Part shown: piece after piece, positions 29,353 to 39,324 of the stretch
Numbering within the stretch: position 1 is the first letter of the stretch
Layout of the letters: each line of letters starts with the position of its first letter
From: Diplonema japonicum
Taxonomy: Eukaryota > Euglenozoa > Diplonemea > Diplonemida > Diplonemidae
Assembly (NCBI GenBank): GCA_964019335.1
Contig: OZ025733.1
Span: 251,001 to 315,000, forward strand
Reading direction: 5' to 3'
DNA length: 64,000 bases
Made by a program: the position numbers and the translations under genes
Notes under the pieces: model-generated
Seen by the model: the letters and a program-made list of their open reading frames with translations, nothing else
Told to the model about the DNA's origin: nothing
Databases searched by the model: none

Positions 29353-30366
29353 ATGCAGCTGTACCTTGCTCTTTTCGCTGTGGGTGTTGCGGTTTCGCAA
29401 GCAACGGAGAGTCAGAACGCACAAGAGGACCGTGTGGGGGAGAAGGCCGCGGAGGATGTGTCGAAGAGCGCAGTGAGCGCGAACATGATTGGGGGCACCT
29501 TGTGGGATTGGGACCGCTGCATGGCGGAGCCGTGCAAGGAAGGGGAGGGGGATTGCGACTCCGATGCGGAGTGCAAAACCGGGCTGACGTGCGGCCACAA
29601 CAACTGCAAGACAATGCACCCTGCAGATGCAGACCTGTACATGACATACGCTGACTGCTGCGAGGTGATCCAGCCCTTCCACCTGGACTACTGCCAAGAG
29701 AAGCCTGGGTGTGGGTTCGGGGTCGGGGACTGCGACGACGACGACCAATGCGGAGCAGGGCTGGTGTGCGGGTACAACAACTGCAGGGCGATGCACGCAA
29801 GGACGGACCCCGTGTTGATCCACCACAGAGCCGACTGCTGCACAACCTGTGCGGCTGTGACTGTGGTGCTGGACGGGGTCCCCACTCCTCAGCCCCCGAT
29901 GTCCTTTGTTGGCGGGGAGCTCGTGACACCTGAGAGGACCCTCGCGAACCCCCCGAGTATCCTGGCGGGGTCCGTGGCGCACAGCCTCCCACCCCTCTCC
30001 TCTGACGATGAGATCAAACTGGAGTGCTGTGCGAAGAAGAACTCTCCTTGCAACTTCTTCGTTGCCGTGTACCACTGCCCGCCTTGCTCTGCCACTGCTA
30101 ACGGTGGGATTCCCGGCTTCCTTGCGTCTCAAGGGTGGATGGGTGCCTCCTGCGCTCCTGTTTTCACACCCGCTGGCTCTTCGCAAGCCCAGACAATGAC
30201 AGTCTTCCAGCAGACTCTCCGAGCTGGCGAGGAGCTCACCATCCCCCTTTCCACTGCTGCCCCTCACGTTGCTGTTTTCACCACTACTGGCGGGGTCGGG
30301 GATTGGTGCCCCAAGAGGGTTGCAGTTGGCACCACGGGTCCCAACAGACCTTGCGTGTGCCTTTGA
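29353..30366 (+). CDS. Secreted protein with two Cys-rich repeats and a C-terminal beta domain
   Basis: 337 residues from the ATG after an A/G-run leader; the longer open frame from 29077 overlaps the previous gene's end and is rejected. Signal peptide MQLYLALFAVGVAVSQATES. Two homologous modules follow, DCDSDAECKTGLTCGHNNC...ADCC and DCDDDDQCGAGLVCGYNNC...ADCC, each with eight or more Cys in matching positions. The remaining about 190 residues are Pro- and Thr-rich with a few Cys and no membrane span, so the product is probably secreted or surface-bound. The modules resemble Cys-rich lectin or matrix repeats, but no named family is certain. Confidence 0.7.
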   Translation: MQLYLALFAVGVAVSQATESQNAQEDRVGEKAAEDVSKSAVSANMIGGTLWDWDRCMAEPCKEGEGDCDSDAECKTGLTCGHNNCKTMHPADADLYMTYADCCEVIQPFHLDYCQEKPGCGFGVGDCDDDDQCGAGLVCGYNNCRAMHARTDPVLIHHRADCCTTCAAVTVVLDGVPTPQPPMSFVGGELVTPERTLANPPSILAGSVAHSLPPLSSDDEIKLECCAKKNSPCNFFVAVYHCPPCSATANGGIPGFLASQGWMGASCAPVFTPAGSSQAQTMTVFQQTLRAGEELTIPLSTAAPHVAVFTTTGGVGDWCPKRVAVGTTGPNRPCVCL

Positions 30367-30839
30367 GAGCGAACGAATAGCATTTCTTTTTTTTTTTCTT
30401 TTGGGTTGCCAAGAAATAACCATCCCCCCCCCCCCCCCCCCCCCCCCGTTGCCTTCTCTAAGCAGAAGGGCAGCAGGGGGAGAAAAACTTTTTTTTTGTA
30501 GGTTACCTTAGTAACCTATTATTTTTATCGTTCCTCTGGAATGTCAGTTCTCATCTTGCTTTTTTTACCTCGTAAGTTAAATTTCCTCCCCCCTTTTTTT
30601 CTTCTTCTTCTTCCTCCTCCTAAAAACAGTATTTTTGGAAAAAACAAAAGGTTATCATGAGCTTCCAAAACGCGAAAGTTATCTATTGCCTTTTTTTTTT
30701 TTGAGAACAACGGGGCGTCTCACAAAGACCTCCTTTAACTCATATATTTTTTCCCCCCCCCTCTCCCCCTTTCTTTTTTATTGATTGCCCCCCCCCCCCC
30801 CCCCCCCCCAACATCATTAAAAAGAAATACAAAAAAGGG
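30367..30839. other. Intergenic, homopolymer-rich
   Basis: C runs of about 23 at 30425-30447 and 30788-30809, and several T runs. No gene supported. No strong YAG acceptor directly precedes the transporter gene. Confidence 0.6.
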
Positions 30840-33542
30840 ATGTTCAAAAAGTTCGAATTATTCGACCCGTCCATCCCGCGGCAATGGAGGAAAGCGGCTG
30901 TTATCACGGTGGCGATGTGGAGCGTCATGTTAATACCAATATTGATTTTTGCGCCGAAGCTGACGGGGACAACGTCGATGGATTTCATCCCGCCCTCGGG
31001 TTCTGATTCCCAACACGGCGCCGACGCCTTGAACAAGTACTTCCCCTCCGTGCAATCGACCAACCAGTTCGCCATTGTCATCGAAGGCCCGAAAATCTAC
31101 CCTCACAACCAACCTGTAAAGGAATACAGCAAGTTCATAGCCGATGGCGTTGTTCAGTACAATGCAGACCATCCTGGAGAATGGCCAGAAGAAGTTATTT
31201 TCTGCACGCTGAGCACGTATGCTGTTAACGGTTCGTACCAAGGATGCTTAGACGGGGAATACCTCTTTCCTTTGATGCGTTCCCGTGTGTTGGTGTCAAA
31301 AGACAACACCCTGACAATTTTAACAATCGTCTTCACCGACCCTACAGGTACAGTCGGTCTGTCTGCAACATCCGGCGACTTTCTTCAAGATTTTGCCGAA
31401 CACCTCCGGAACCACATGGTTCACAATATGGGTTCTTACAACAGCTCGTATTCTGCTAAGGCGACGGGCATTCTCATGCTGGGGATCGATGGTATGCAGG
31501 GCACTATGCACGACATGGCCCAGTCTGACATGATTATCATCCCGATCGCCTTCGCGATTTTCACGTATTACATTCGCAGTGTGAGGTTATTGTTGTTACC
31601 TTTCGTTTCGTTGATACTTTCTGTCGGGGCGGCCTTCGCCGCGGTGTACCCTATAAGTAAATATTCCGGGATGCAGTTCATGACCATGGTCCCACAGACA
31701 ATGATGTCCTGCTGCCTCGCGATCAGTTTGGACTACAACCTGTTCATTTTGATGCGGTTTCGCGAGGGTGTCGAAATGGGATTTTCCATCAAAGCGACTG
31801 TCGGAGCGATCGTACGGCACACATGCGGGCACACCATCGCTATATCAGGGCTTCTTATCACTTTGGCGTGGTTTGGGATGATGCTTATCCCTGCACAGCC
31901 GATTCTAACACAAGGCCTTGGTACTGGAATCGCAACGCTGATCGTTGTGCTAGTTAATGTAACAATGACGCCTGCCTTGTTAATCATCTTCCCGGGGTTT
32001 TTCAAGGTCAAAACAGATCTTTCCATAGTGAAGAATTTATGGGCGAAATACGTGTCGCGCTCGAACGGAAAGGACATGGCGACGAACACCGTTCAGGAGG
32101 ACGACATGGAAACCTGCGAGGATATGAGCGAAGGCGAAACTGAACGTCTTGTTCACTCCGCATCCGGAATTCCTGTAGACAAGGCCGCCTTGCAGAAGGA
32201 TGACGTTTGGTACAAAATTGCAAAATTCGTGCAGCGTCACTCCATCGCGCTCATCGTGGTGATTCTGTTGGCCGGCGCGCCGTTTTACATCAGAGCACCC
32301 GACATAAAAACATCTCTGGACCCCTTCCAGTTCGTCCCGAGAAACTCCGACTCTCTAACTGCATGGAGGGACATGGCAGCGAAATTCCCCGCAGGCATCT
32401 TTCTACCATACTTCATAGTCGTAGAAGACACAACAAACTCCGAGCTGATCAACACGACAATTGGGTACGAAATGCTTGGGAACCTGACGGACCGTATCAT
32501 GCATGGGACAAAAATGGCTGACTACCCCGATCCTGATGGTTATCTGGAGGCGATTGTTCAATTCCCGAATATTTCACATGTTGGGTTGTGTAAACCTCCA
32601 GGCGTTGAGATGTGGGACGGGGTCATTACGTGGGAATACTTATACTCTGAGGAACATGGTTTACTCGTCCACGATTCAGATTTCAACCCGTGGACCAAAG
32701 AGATCTGCAAGCTAGCTTACGAGGAGGTCTTCAGAAAGAATGTGAAAAACAACACAGCGACGTTCATGACCGTTGTGACCCCGTTTCAACCAACGGGTCC
32801 GGTATCGACAGATTTCATGGATGAGCTGTTTGACATTTTAGGGGATTTCAATGATAACCCGTACGGGTTGAGAATGTACATAACAGGAGGGAATACGGTG
32901 TCGAGGGATTTCAACAAGATTGTGGATAACGCAACGATTTTAATGCTTGGATCCATTGTGGGGTTTGTGTGTATGGTGGTGCTGGCTGCGTTCCGTTCCG
33001 TGACCATTCCCTTGAGAATGGCGGTTACGATCAGTTATACAGTCGCTACGACATTTGGGGTAGCATATTACGTGTTTCAAACTGACGCGTTTCATTGGAT
33101 GTTCCCGTACCTCAAGGATTTTGGACATTCGATTTTTTGGGCGGTTCCCACCATGGCCATTTGTATCACCGTTGCATTGGGCATGGATTATGACGTGTTT
33201 TTATTAACGAGAATCTACGAATACCGTACTCAATATGAGTACGAGTCGGATGCCGCTATCATCAAGGGTCTGACGAAGACCGGGCCGATCATCACAGGAG
33301 CTGGGATTATCATGACGATCGCTTTTGCGGGGTTGATTCTGTCTTCTTGTGTCGCGTTGAACCAGTTCGGGGTGCTGCTGTGCTCGTCGGTCTTGCTGGA
33401 CACATTCGTTGTCCGGTCCCTGTTCGTCCCTGCTACCATGTTCCTCAGCAAGGAATTGGTTTGGTTCCCTCGGTCCGTCCCTAAGGGCGCGCATACCGAG
33501 GATGAATTTGTTGATGAACAGGAAGACGTGGGGTTGGATTGA
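30840..33542 (+). CDS. MmpL/Patched-type RND superfamily membrane transporter
   Basis: 900 residues with the RND layout duplicated: one span near 20-40, a large extracytoplasmic loop (about 45-235), five spans (about 240-395), a cytoplasmic linker, then span 7, loop 2 and the last five spans (about 700-880). The diagnostic motifs are doubled: SLDYNLFILMRFREG and GMDYDVFLLTRIYEYR, the MmpL-family form of the proton-relay span. Such proteins export or move lipids or sterols across membranes using the proton gradient. The acidic tail (DEFVDEQEDVGLD) is probably cytosolic. The substrate is unknown. Its short motifs are closer to MmpL than to animal Patched or Dispatched. Confidence 0.88.
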   Translation: MFKKFELFDPSIPRQWRKAAVITVAMWSVMLIPILIFAPKLTGTTSMDFIPPSGSDSQHGADALNKYFPSVQSTNQFAIVIEGPKIYPHNQPVKEYSKFIADGVVQYNADHPGEWPEEVIFCTLSTYAVNGSYQGCLDGEYLFPLMRSRVLVSKDNTLTILTIVFTDPTGTVGLSATSGDFLQDFAEHLRNHMVHNMGSYNSSYSAKATGILMLGIDGMQGTMHDMAQSDMIIIPIAFAIFTYYIRSVRLLLLPFVSLILSVGAAFAAVYPISKYSGMQFMTMVPQTMMSCCLAISLDYNLFILMRFREGVEMGFSIKATVGAIVRHTCGHTIAISGLLITLAWFGMMLIPAQPILTQGLGTGIATLIVVLVNVTMTPALLIIFPGFFKVKTDLSIVKNLWAKYVSRSNGKDMATNTVQEDDMETCEDMSEGETERLVHSASGIPVDKAALQKDDVWYKIAKFVQRHSIALIVVILLAGAPFYIRAPDIKTSLDPFQFVPRNSDSLTAWRDMAAKFPAGIFLPYFIVVEDTTNSELINTTIGYEMLGNLTDRIMHGTKMADYPDPDGYLEAIVQFPNISHVGLCKPPGVEMWDGVITWEYLYSEEHGLLVHDSDFNPWTKEICKLAYEEVFRKNVKNNTATFMTVVTPFQPTGPVSTDFMDELFDILGDFNDNPYGLRMYITGGNTVSRDFNKIVDNATILMLGSIVGFVCMVVLAAFRSVTIPLRMAVTISYTVATTFGVAYYVFQTDAFHWMFPYLKDFGHSIFWAVPTMAICITVALGMDYDVFLLTRIYEYRTQYEYESDAAIIKGLTKTGPIITGAGIIMTIAFAGLILSSCVALNQFGVLLCSSVLLDTFVVRSLFVPATMFLSKELVWFPRSVPKGAHTEDEFVDEQEDVGLD

Positions 33543-35071
33543 TTGATTTTTTTTTTTTTTTTTTTTTTTTTTAAAGCGGGCTCTCTCCCCTTTTTTTTTT
33601 TCCGACTTTCGATGGGGGGGGAGGTTTTTTTTTTTTTTTTTTTTTTTTTTTCTCTTTTTCACCACGCCACCGCGGTGGGCCGTTGCTAACCACTTCCTTC
33701 GTTTCCTATCATAGTGAAATTCTTTTTGACAGCCCCCCCACCCCCCCCTCTCAATTTTACTTTCATACGCGTGCGCCTTGTTTTATTTCACTGCACAAAA
33801 TACGACGCTCCTAAGGAGGGTGAAATAAAACCAAATTCACGCCCAATGAGCTTTCTGCTCTCTTGGGGGGGGATCACACTCTCGAAGACTTGGATCGAGG
33901 GAATTTTTATTTTCCACTCAAGTGACAGAAAATTCATTGTTCGTTGGGAAAAATAAAGCTATAAATGTCAGCCTGGTCTGACAAATTCCCGGGCCACAAA
34001 ACGACCGTCCGTGAGATTTTCACTTTACAGTAATTTTTTGGGCAGGAAGGGGTGGGGTACTTTGCCTCCCCCTTTTCATTTGGTTCGTTCAAAAGATCTT
34101 TTTCTTTTTCCCCCTTTCTTTGATTTCTCAATAATTTTAAAAAAAGAACTCTAAAAGAATTCCAAAAAAAAAAAAAAGAAAAGACTGCGTAATTAAGAAG
34201 AAGGGGGGGGGGGAAAGAAGGAAAAAAAAAATGCCCCGGTTTTCTACCTCATGTGGTGCTTTTTTTTTTCGAGGGGAGGGGCAGGAGCACCTTTTACCTC
34301 TCCTCTGTAGTTCAAAAACTTTTTTTATTTCCGCTTTCACATTTTTTTTTTTGCCTCTTTCGATTTTAGAACAAGAAAGCAAACAAGTGTTTGTTTCGAG
34401 GGTATTCTTTTTAACGGGAAAATAAAATATTCTTTCAGAGGATTTTGTGGAACATATGTAATTCCCCATGTGGTTTATGACTTTTGAAGTAATGCCCCCA
34501 TTTTAAAGTCAATATGCTATTTTCTCATCTACCTTCTATTCTTTTCCACTACAAGGGAAAAAAGGGGGGTAAGTCACTTATTACCCAATCGGTAATGGTC
34601 TCGAGCCTCCAAGAAGCAAGAAAAGAAAAAAAGAAGAAAAAAAACCTTTTCAGTGACACATGATGGATAAGGCGTTCCCAGACTTAAACGAAAGTTATGA
34701 CTTTCTTTTGGGCACTAAGTGAGAGTTTCTGCATTTTTCTTGGATTTTATGTGAAGTACCTGCCCCCCCCCAAAAAAAAAGGAGAAAAAGAAAAGTTTGT
34801 GGGGAGGAGGAAGGTTGAGGCACCCTCCCCTCCCCCCTCGCTTCCTTTCCCTTTTTTTCCCTCTTCTTTTTTTTTTTCTTCTTTTCCTTTCTTCCTTCTT
34901 TATTTTCCCCCTGCATAGTTGCAGCTGATTGTTCTCGCGCTACGAATGGCAGAAGAAAAAAAAAAGAAAATGAGAGGAAATATTTTTTCTCCCCCCCCAC
35001 CTTGCTGCAGCAGTCTCTTTTTCCTTTTTTTCTTTTTTATTTTTTTTTTCTTTTCGCCACCCTCCCCGACC
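33543..35071. other. Intergenic 1.5 kb, no supported gene
   Basis: T runs just after the transporter stop, a dispersed motif at 33674-33720, a mixed-composition stretch at about 33760-34130, then A/T/G runs. The short open frames are not protein-like. CCTCCCCGACCAG ending at 35073 could be an acceptor for the next gene, though an out-of-frame ATG at 35080 would then lie in the leader. Confidence 0.55.
33674..33720 (+). repeat. Dispersed ~38-nt motif, copy 2 of 3
   Basis: GGTGGGCCGTTGCTAACCAC, then CTATCATAGTGAAAT. It has a small insertion relative to the copies at 16680 and 49453. Confidence 0.7.
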
Positions 35072-35185
35072 AGTAATCAATGGTTGAAAGTCAGTTTTTT
35101 TTTATTTTATTTTTACCCGTGCCATCGCAATTTTACGAGAAGGAGGGGGGGAGGGAGGGAGAAGGGGGGGAAAAAAAAATAAATA

Positions 35186-35519
35186 ATGCAGCCAACATCC
35201 GTTTTGTTGAATGCGCTCTTCTTCCTCGCGCTGATCGGGCCCGTCAGCGCGAAGTGCTGCCCCTACCGATTTGAAGACATATGGCAGTACATACTCACCC
35301 CTTTCATCACCTTGGGCATCGGGTATGGCACGAACATGGTCGCGGTTAAGATGCTTTTCCACCCGAAAGAGCCGAAAAAGCTCCTGTGCTTTACATTGCA
35401 CGGGATCTTCCCCAAGAGAAAAAGCACCTTGGCCGAGAAGATCGGAGACACAGTAAATACAAAGTTGTTGACTCACGCAGATATCAGGGAACACATGTTG
35501 AAAGATGGGTTTCAGGTTT

Positions 35520-35556
<37 letters not shown>

Positions 35557-35938
35557 ATTTTCTACTTAGATGTCATTGGTTCCAGTTGTGGAACAAATAG
35601 TTGAAACCCTGCTTACCACTGGTCTGGACGAGGTCCACCCGCAGTTTGGTATGATGCTTGCTGGTGCGCAGTCACTCCGCACCAAGTTGAAGCAGGATTT
35701 TGTGGCAGAGGTGGTGGAAGCACTCCCGATGCTGACGACGAAGATCTCCGAGCAAATGGAAAAAACCACTAAAATCGACGAGATGGTCCGGTCGAAAATC
35801 GAGGAGATGTCGTTGGACGACATGGAGCGCATGTTTTTGGACTTCATGGAGGAGGAGTTCAAATTCATCGAGTTCTTGGGGGGTTTTTTGGGGTTTTTTG
35901 TCGGTCTCATCCAGGCCCTTGTGTTTTACTTTACATGA
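35186..35938 (+). CDS. DUF445-like membrane protein (2 exons)
   Basis: Join 35186-35515, 35570-35938; 232 residues. An N-terminal signal-like segment (VLLNALFFLALIGPVSAKCC) is followed by ITLGIGYGTNMVAVKMLFHP and GIFPKRKSTLAEKIGDTVN, the hallmark start of DUF445 (YheB-like) proteins; exon 2 carries amphipathic helices and a C-terminal span (FLGGFLGFFVGLIQALVFYF). In bacteria the family flanks a large helical domain by two spans; this version is short. Function unknown; probably an organelle or endomembrane protein. The exon junction falls at ..DGFQ / MSLV, phase 0. Confidence 0.75.
35516..35569 (+). other. Intron of the DUF445-like gene (54 nt, poly-T)
   Basis: GTTTG donor, T run of about 33, TACTTAG acceptor. 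Unlike the poly-A introns of neighbouring genes, it has a full pyrimidine tract. Confidence 0.85.
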
Positions 35939-36023
35939 AAAGAAAAAAAAAGAAGAAAAAAAAATAGAACAAAATAAGAAATAGTGTTTTTTTTTTTTTT
36001 TTTTTATCCCCGCCAGAAATAGC

Positions 36024-36061
<38 letters not shown>

Positions 36062-37439
36062 CATACCTTCTCCCCATCATAGCGCGCCACCCTCTTTTTT
36101 TTTTCCCCCTCTTAGAAAAGAGGGGAGGGTCAAAAAAAAAGGGGGGTGGTTGTATAGATAGAAAAAAAAAAAGACCAAAAAAAAAAACTTACTTCGTTTC
36201 TTTCTTCTTTTTTTTTTTACCCGTCTTTTTTCTTTCTTTTTATATTTGTGTCAGAAAGAAAGGGGGGAAAGGAAAAGCCCCCGGATAGAGGAACTGAATT
36301 TAAAAAAAAAAAAAAAAAAAAACGCCCCTCCCCCATCTGCCCACATTTTAGGGAATCTACCCTCTTCCCTAGAAGAAGTAGAAGAAGGTTAGAAATAAAA
36401 AGATGTGGTTTCGTTGACAAAAACCTCTTTTTTTTTTTGTTATTCTGTTTTCCCCTCTCCAATCCTCTTTTTTTTTCTTTCTCCCCTCCCCCTCCCATGT
36501 CCTTTTTTTTTTTTTTTTCTCCCAACATCTGTCTTAACAAAACAAAAAAAAAAAAGAGGGAAGGGGGGACCAAAAAAAAAAAAGAACATGCAGGCGAGAA
36601 CACAGTTGGCGAAACAAGGGGAGAGAGCGTTTGAAAAAATGACAAAAATAGTATGATCCCGGATTTTTTTTTTTTAACCCATAACACTCCAGGGCCTATC
36701 TACTAGGGGTCCCTTTTTTGCTCCTTTTCATAATTTGAGGGGGAAAATGGCAGCATTTAACCCCCGTTTGCAGGTAAAACGGGTTTTTTGGACCAGGAAA
36801 ATTTAAAAAAAAAGTTCAAAAATTAAAAAAAAAAAAAAAAAAGAGACATTTAAGGGTACCTGCGGTATGTGGCAGGACGCCAAATTAATAAAAATACAAA
36901 GGGGATGAAGAGTTGAATGGCCGTAGGGTGCTCAAAAACGACCATGTCAAATGGGTTGTGCACGGGGGGGTGTAAATTGAGCATCTTGGGACAAAAAAGG
37001 CAGCATCAGGACCCCTCAGATGTCTCAGACCGAGAGAAGTGCCTATTTGCGGGTGGAATATCGGCCTCGAAATCGTCAAGAGGCCTTTTTGGGGTGACAG
37101 AAGAGTGGTACGAAAAAAGCACTTATTTGGACTGAGGTGTTGGTTTCAGGTGTAGCATTTGTAGATTGTGCGTTTTGTGCATCCTTTCAACCTGCAGACC
37201 CTAGAGGTGCCCCCTTTGAGTGGCTAGCGGTCACGTTTGGTGTAATCTGGGGTATCGGGGGTGTGTGCACCACTAGTTGGGTGCCGGGAGTGATGTTTTT
37301 GCAACGCTGGACCCATCAATCAGGCTCTGTCGAAAGCGCTCTTTAAAAGAGCCAGGGTTGTGTATCTCTTTGGCATCCCTGAACCATATTTTATTTGAAG
37401 TGCATGGCAGTTAACTATTGTCACTTCTAGGGCCCACCA
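35939..37439. other. Intergenic, homopolymers then decayed transposon DNA
   Basis: 35939-36890 is A/T/G-run sequence without coding signal. From about 36890 base composition becomes complex and continuous with the transposase relic at 37440-38490, so this part is probably its eroded 3' portion or flank. Confidence 0.5.
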
Positions 37440-38490
37440 GAAGAGTCCGCAACACCCCAACGAAATGCAAGCCCCTCACAGTTTTTTCACAGGGCTTCGG
37501 CCAGACCCACAGTCAAAAAGTAGCTATCGCAAACTACCGTGTTGTCATTTCCCCGGAAAGGCTCCGTTAACCCCAGCACCGCCTTTTCCACAACACTGAA
37601 ATCTTCAAGTGCGTGCCCCTCGATTTTGGTGGCGTGGATGTGAAAACGCAAAAGATAACCCGTGCTCGTGCAGTTTGCAGCAGATCTTTATGCCATATCT
37701 TTTACGCTTGAGAGGACAGTAGACCCGCAGCCCCCCAATTGCCCCGTGAAGGTACGAGTGTCTCGTCAATGCTTAAATATTTTCCTGGCACTGCTGCCTT
37801 TGCCCATTTGTCACCAATTCTGTCCAGAAACCCTCGTATCTTCACAACACATCACCGTTTGACTTCTGTGTGAGTGAAGTGGAGGCTACTTTTATTTCCC
37901 GGTAGCGTCTCCTGGGCATCGTGTTACTGAAAAGGGGGATTTTCATGGGTCCTGTGGACCACTACGACTGCTGATTCTGCGGGTTTCGCCGTAAACCCAT
38001 CGCAATGCTCAATCCGAGTAAGCGGTGGAGTCCTGGGTCGAAATTTTATCAATCTCAGCGTCCTTTTGCTTGTTTGTCTCTTCTTGGATGACGTCTGTGA
38101 GCTTCTTATAAAAAAACCGAAGGAATAACCATTTTGCGTCGTCAGGTTTCTGCGTACCACGGGACAGCTTTTTTTCTCCCCACTGGCCTATTTTATGGTC
38201 TCTATGGGTACCAACTCCCTTACCCATGAAGGTTGGACCTCGTCCGTAGCTGTTTTGGCTTTACCTTTGCGTTTTTTGGGAACAATTTGGGCACAGTATG
38301 CACACCCGTTATTTTGCGTTTTTAGCCTATCTACTCGGATTTGGGACCCACTGTGGGTGGATAACAAGGTAAAGTGATGCAGCGCAGCATGAAATGCAGT
38401 TGAAAATAACTCCTCACTATAGTCGTTCTTGGAGATCCAGGGGTCGTGGGGACGAAAAAGTACATAGAGAAAAAAAAAACGATTTTTCAA
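37440..38490 (-). pseudogene. Decayed piggyBac-family transposase
   Basis: On the minus strand, pieces of a piggyBac transposase appear in order but in different frames, broken by stops. In transposase order: LFLRFFYKKLTDVIQEETNK (about 38060-38120), the N-domain pattern; GKYLSIDETLVPSRG (about 37755-37800), containing the first catalytic-Asp region; PLKRKRYGIKICC (about 37670-37715); then a Leu-Thr-x-Pro and VVCDSYFLTVGLAEAL (about 37508-37556), the second-Asp region. At least two frameshifts separate them, so it is dead. No terminal inverted repeats or TTAA duplications were identified. It is the only minus-strand coding trace in the window and abuts BET3. Confidence 0.8.
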
Positions 38491-39095
38491 AACGACAAAT
38501 ATTTGCGCCTTGGAGTGTTATGGGTTAAAACAAAAAACACACGAAAGAACGCGGAATTATTCGTTATTACATATGGTTCCCTTGTAACACAGCTTCTAGA
38601 GGACACAGGGGGCTGTGTGGAAGAGGTGAACACACAGCTTGAGATGATGGGGTACAAAATTGGTGTACGGCTAATCGACGAATATCTAGCAAAAGCGAAC
38701 ACGAGCTGCAGGACTTTCAAGGACACAGCAGAAGCTATTGCAAAAGTGGGCTTCAAAATGTTCCTCGGGATCTCCGCCCAAGTGAACAACTGGGCCGAGA
38801 ACGGGGAGGAGTACAGCATCACTCTGGACGAGAACCCCCTCACAACATTTGCCGAGCTCCCTGCGAAATACCAAGGGCTTTGGTTTTCCAACGTGCTGTG
38901 CGGCGTCATCAGAGGAGCCCTGGAGATGGTGACATGGAGGGTCGAAGCTGTATTTGTGAAGGATGTACTAAGGGGAGACGAGTGTATGTTTTTATAAGGG
39001 GGAAAGAAAAAAAACTTTTTTTTTGTTTAGGTACCGAAATTAGAATCACTCTGCTCGAGCGTTTGAAGGATGAATTTAAGCAGGACGATGACTAA
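38446..39095 (+). CDS. BET3: TRAPP complex subunit BET3/TRAPPC3 (5' end unresolved)
   Basis: Join 38446-38983, 39031-39095. Near full-length BET3: NAELFVITYGSLVTQLLED, GYKIGVRLIDEYLAKAN, IAKVGFKMFLGI, WFSNVLCGVIRGALEM, VKDVLRGDECTEIRITLLER. It is a core subunit of TRAPP, which tethers ER-derived vesicles at the Golgi and activates Rab1; BET3 carries a buried palmitate. The frame has no ATG before the conserved domain (38446 is GTG), so the start must lie in an upstream exon, or was lost when the neighbouring piggyBac element arrived. The C-terminus is restored only by the 47-nt intron. Human TRAPPC3 is 180 residues, so nearly the whole domain is here. Confidence 0.85.
38984..39030 (+). other. 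Intron in BET3 (47 nt)
   Basis: GTATGTTTTT donor, TTTTTTTTGTTTAG acceptor. Splicing gives ..GDE-C-T-E-I-R, matching the conserved TEIR of the family. Confidence 0.85.
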
Positions 39096-39324
39096 AAAAA
39101 TCTTTTCCCACGTGGGGGGGGGGAAGAACGGGGAAAAAAAAAAGAAGAAAAAAAAAGCAGTGTTTTTTTCCCCCCCTCCCTTTTTTTTCCCTTGCTTTTT
39201 TTTTTCTCTCCACAATTTCTTTACCCCCCCCCAACTTTTTTTTACAAAAAAATCCGTTTCCACAAAAAAAAAAAAAAAAAAAAAAAAAACGGAAAAGCAA
39301 AAAAAAAAAAAAAAAAAAAAAAAA

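Noticed and set aside
36217-36687. Long open frames on both strands in homopolymer DNA
   Set aside because: Composition is almost wholly Phe, Lys, Gly and Pro from runs of one base; no domain. The same applies to frames near 43143, 47107, 49172, 58518 and 61286.
38446-38448. GTG as the BET3 start codon
   Set aside because: A GTG start is not expected for a eukaryotic nuclear gene, and residues between it and the conserved domain are not BET3-like; kept only as a coordinate for the open frame.
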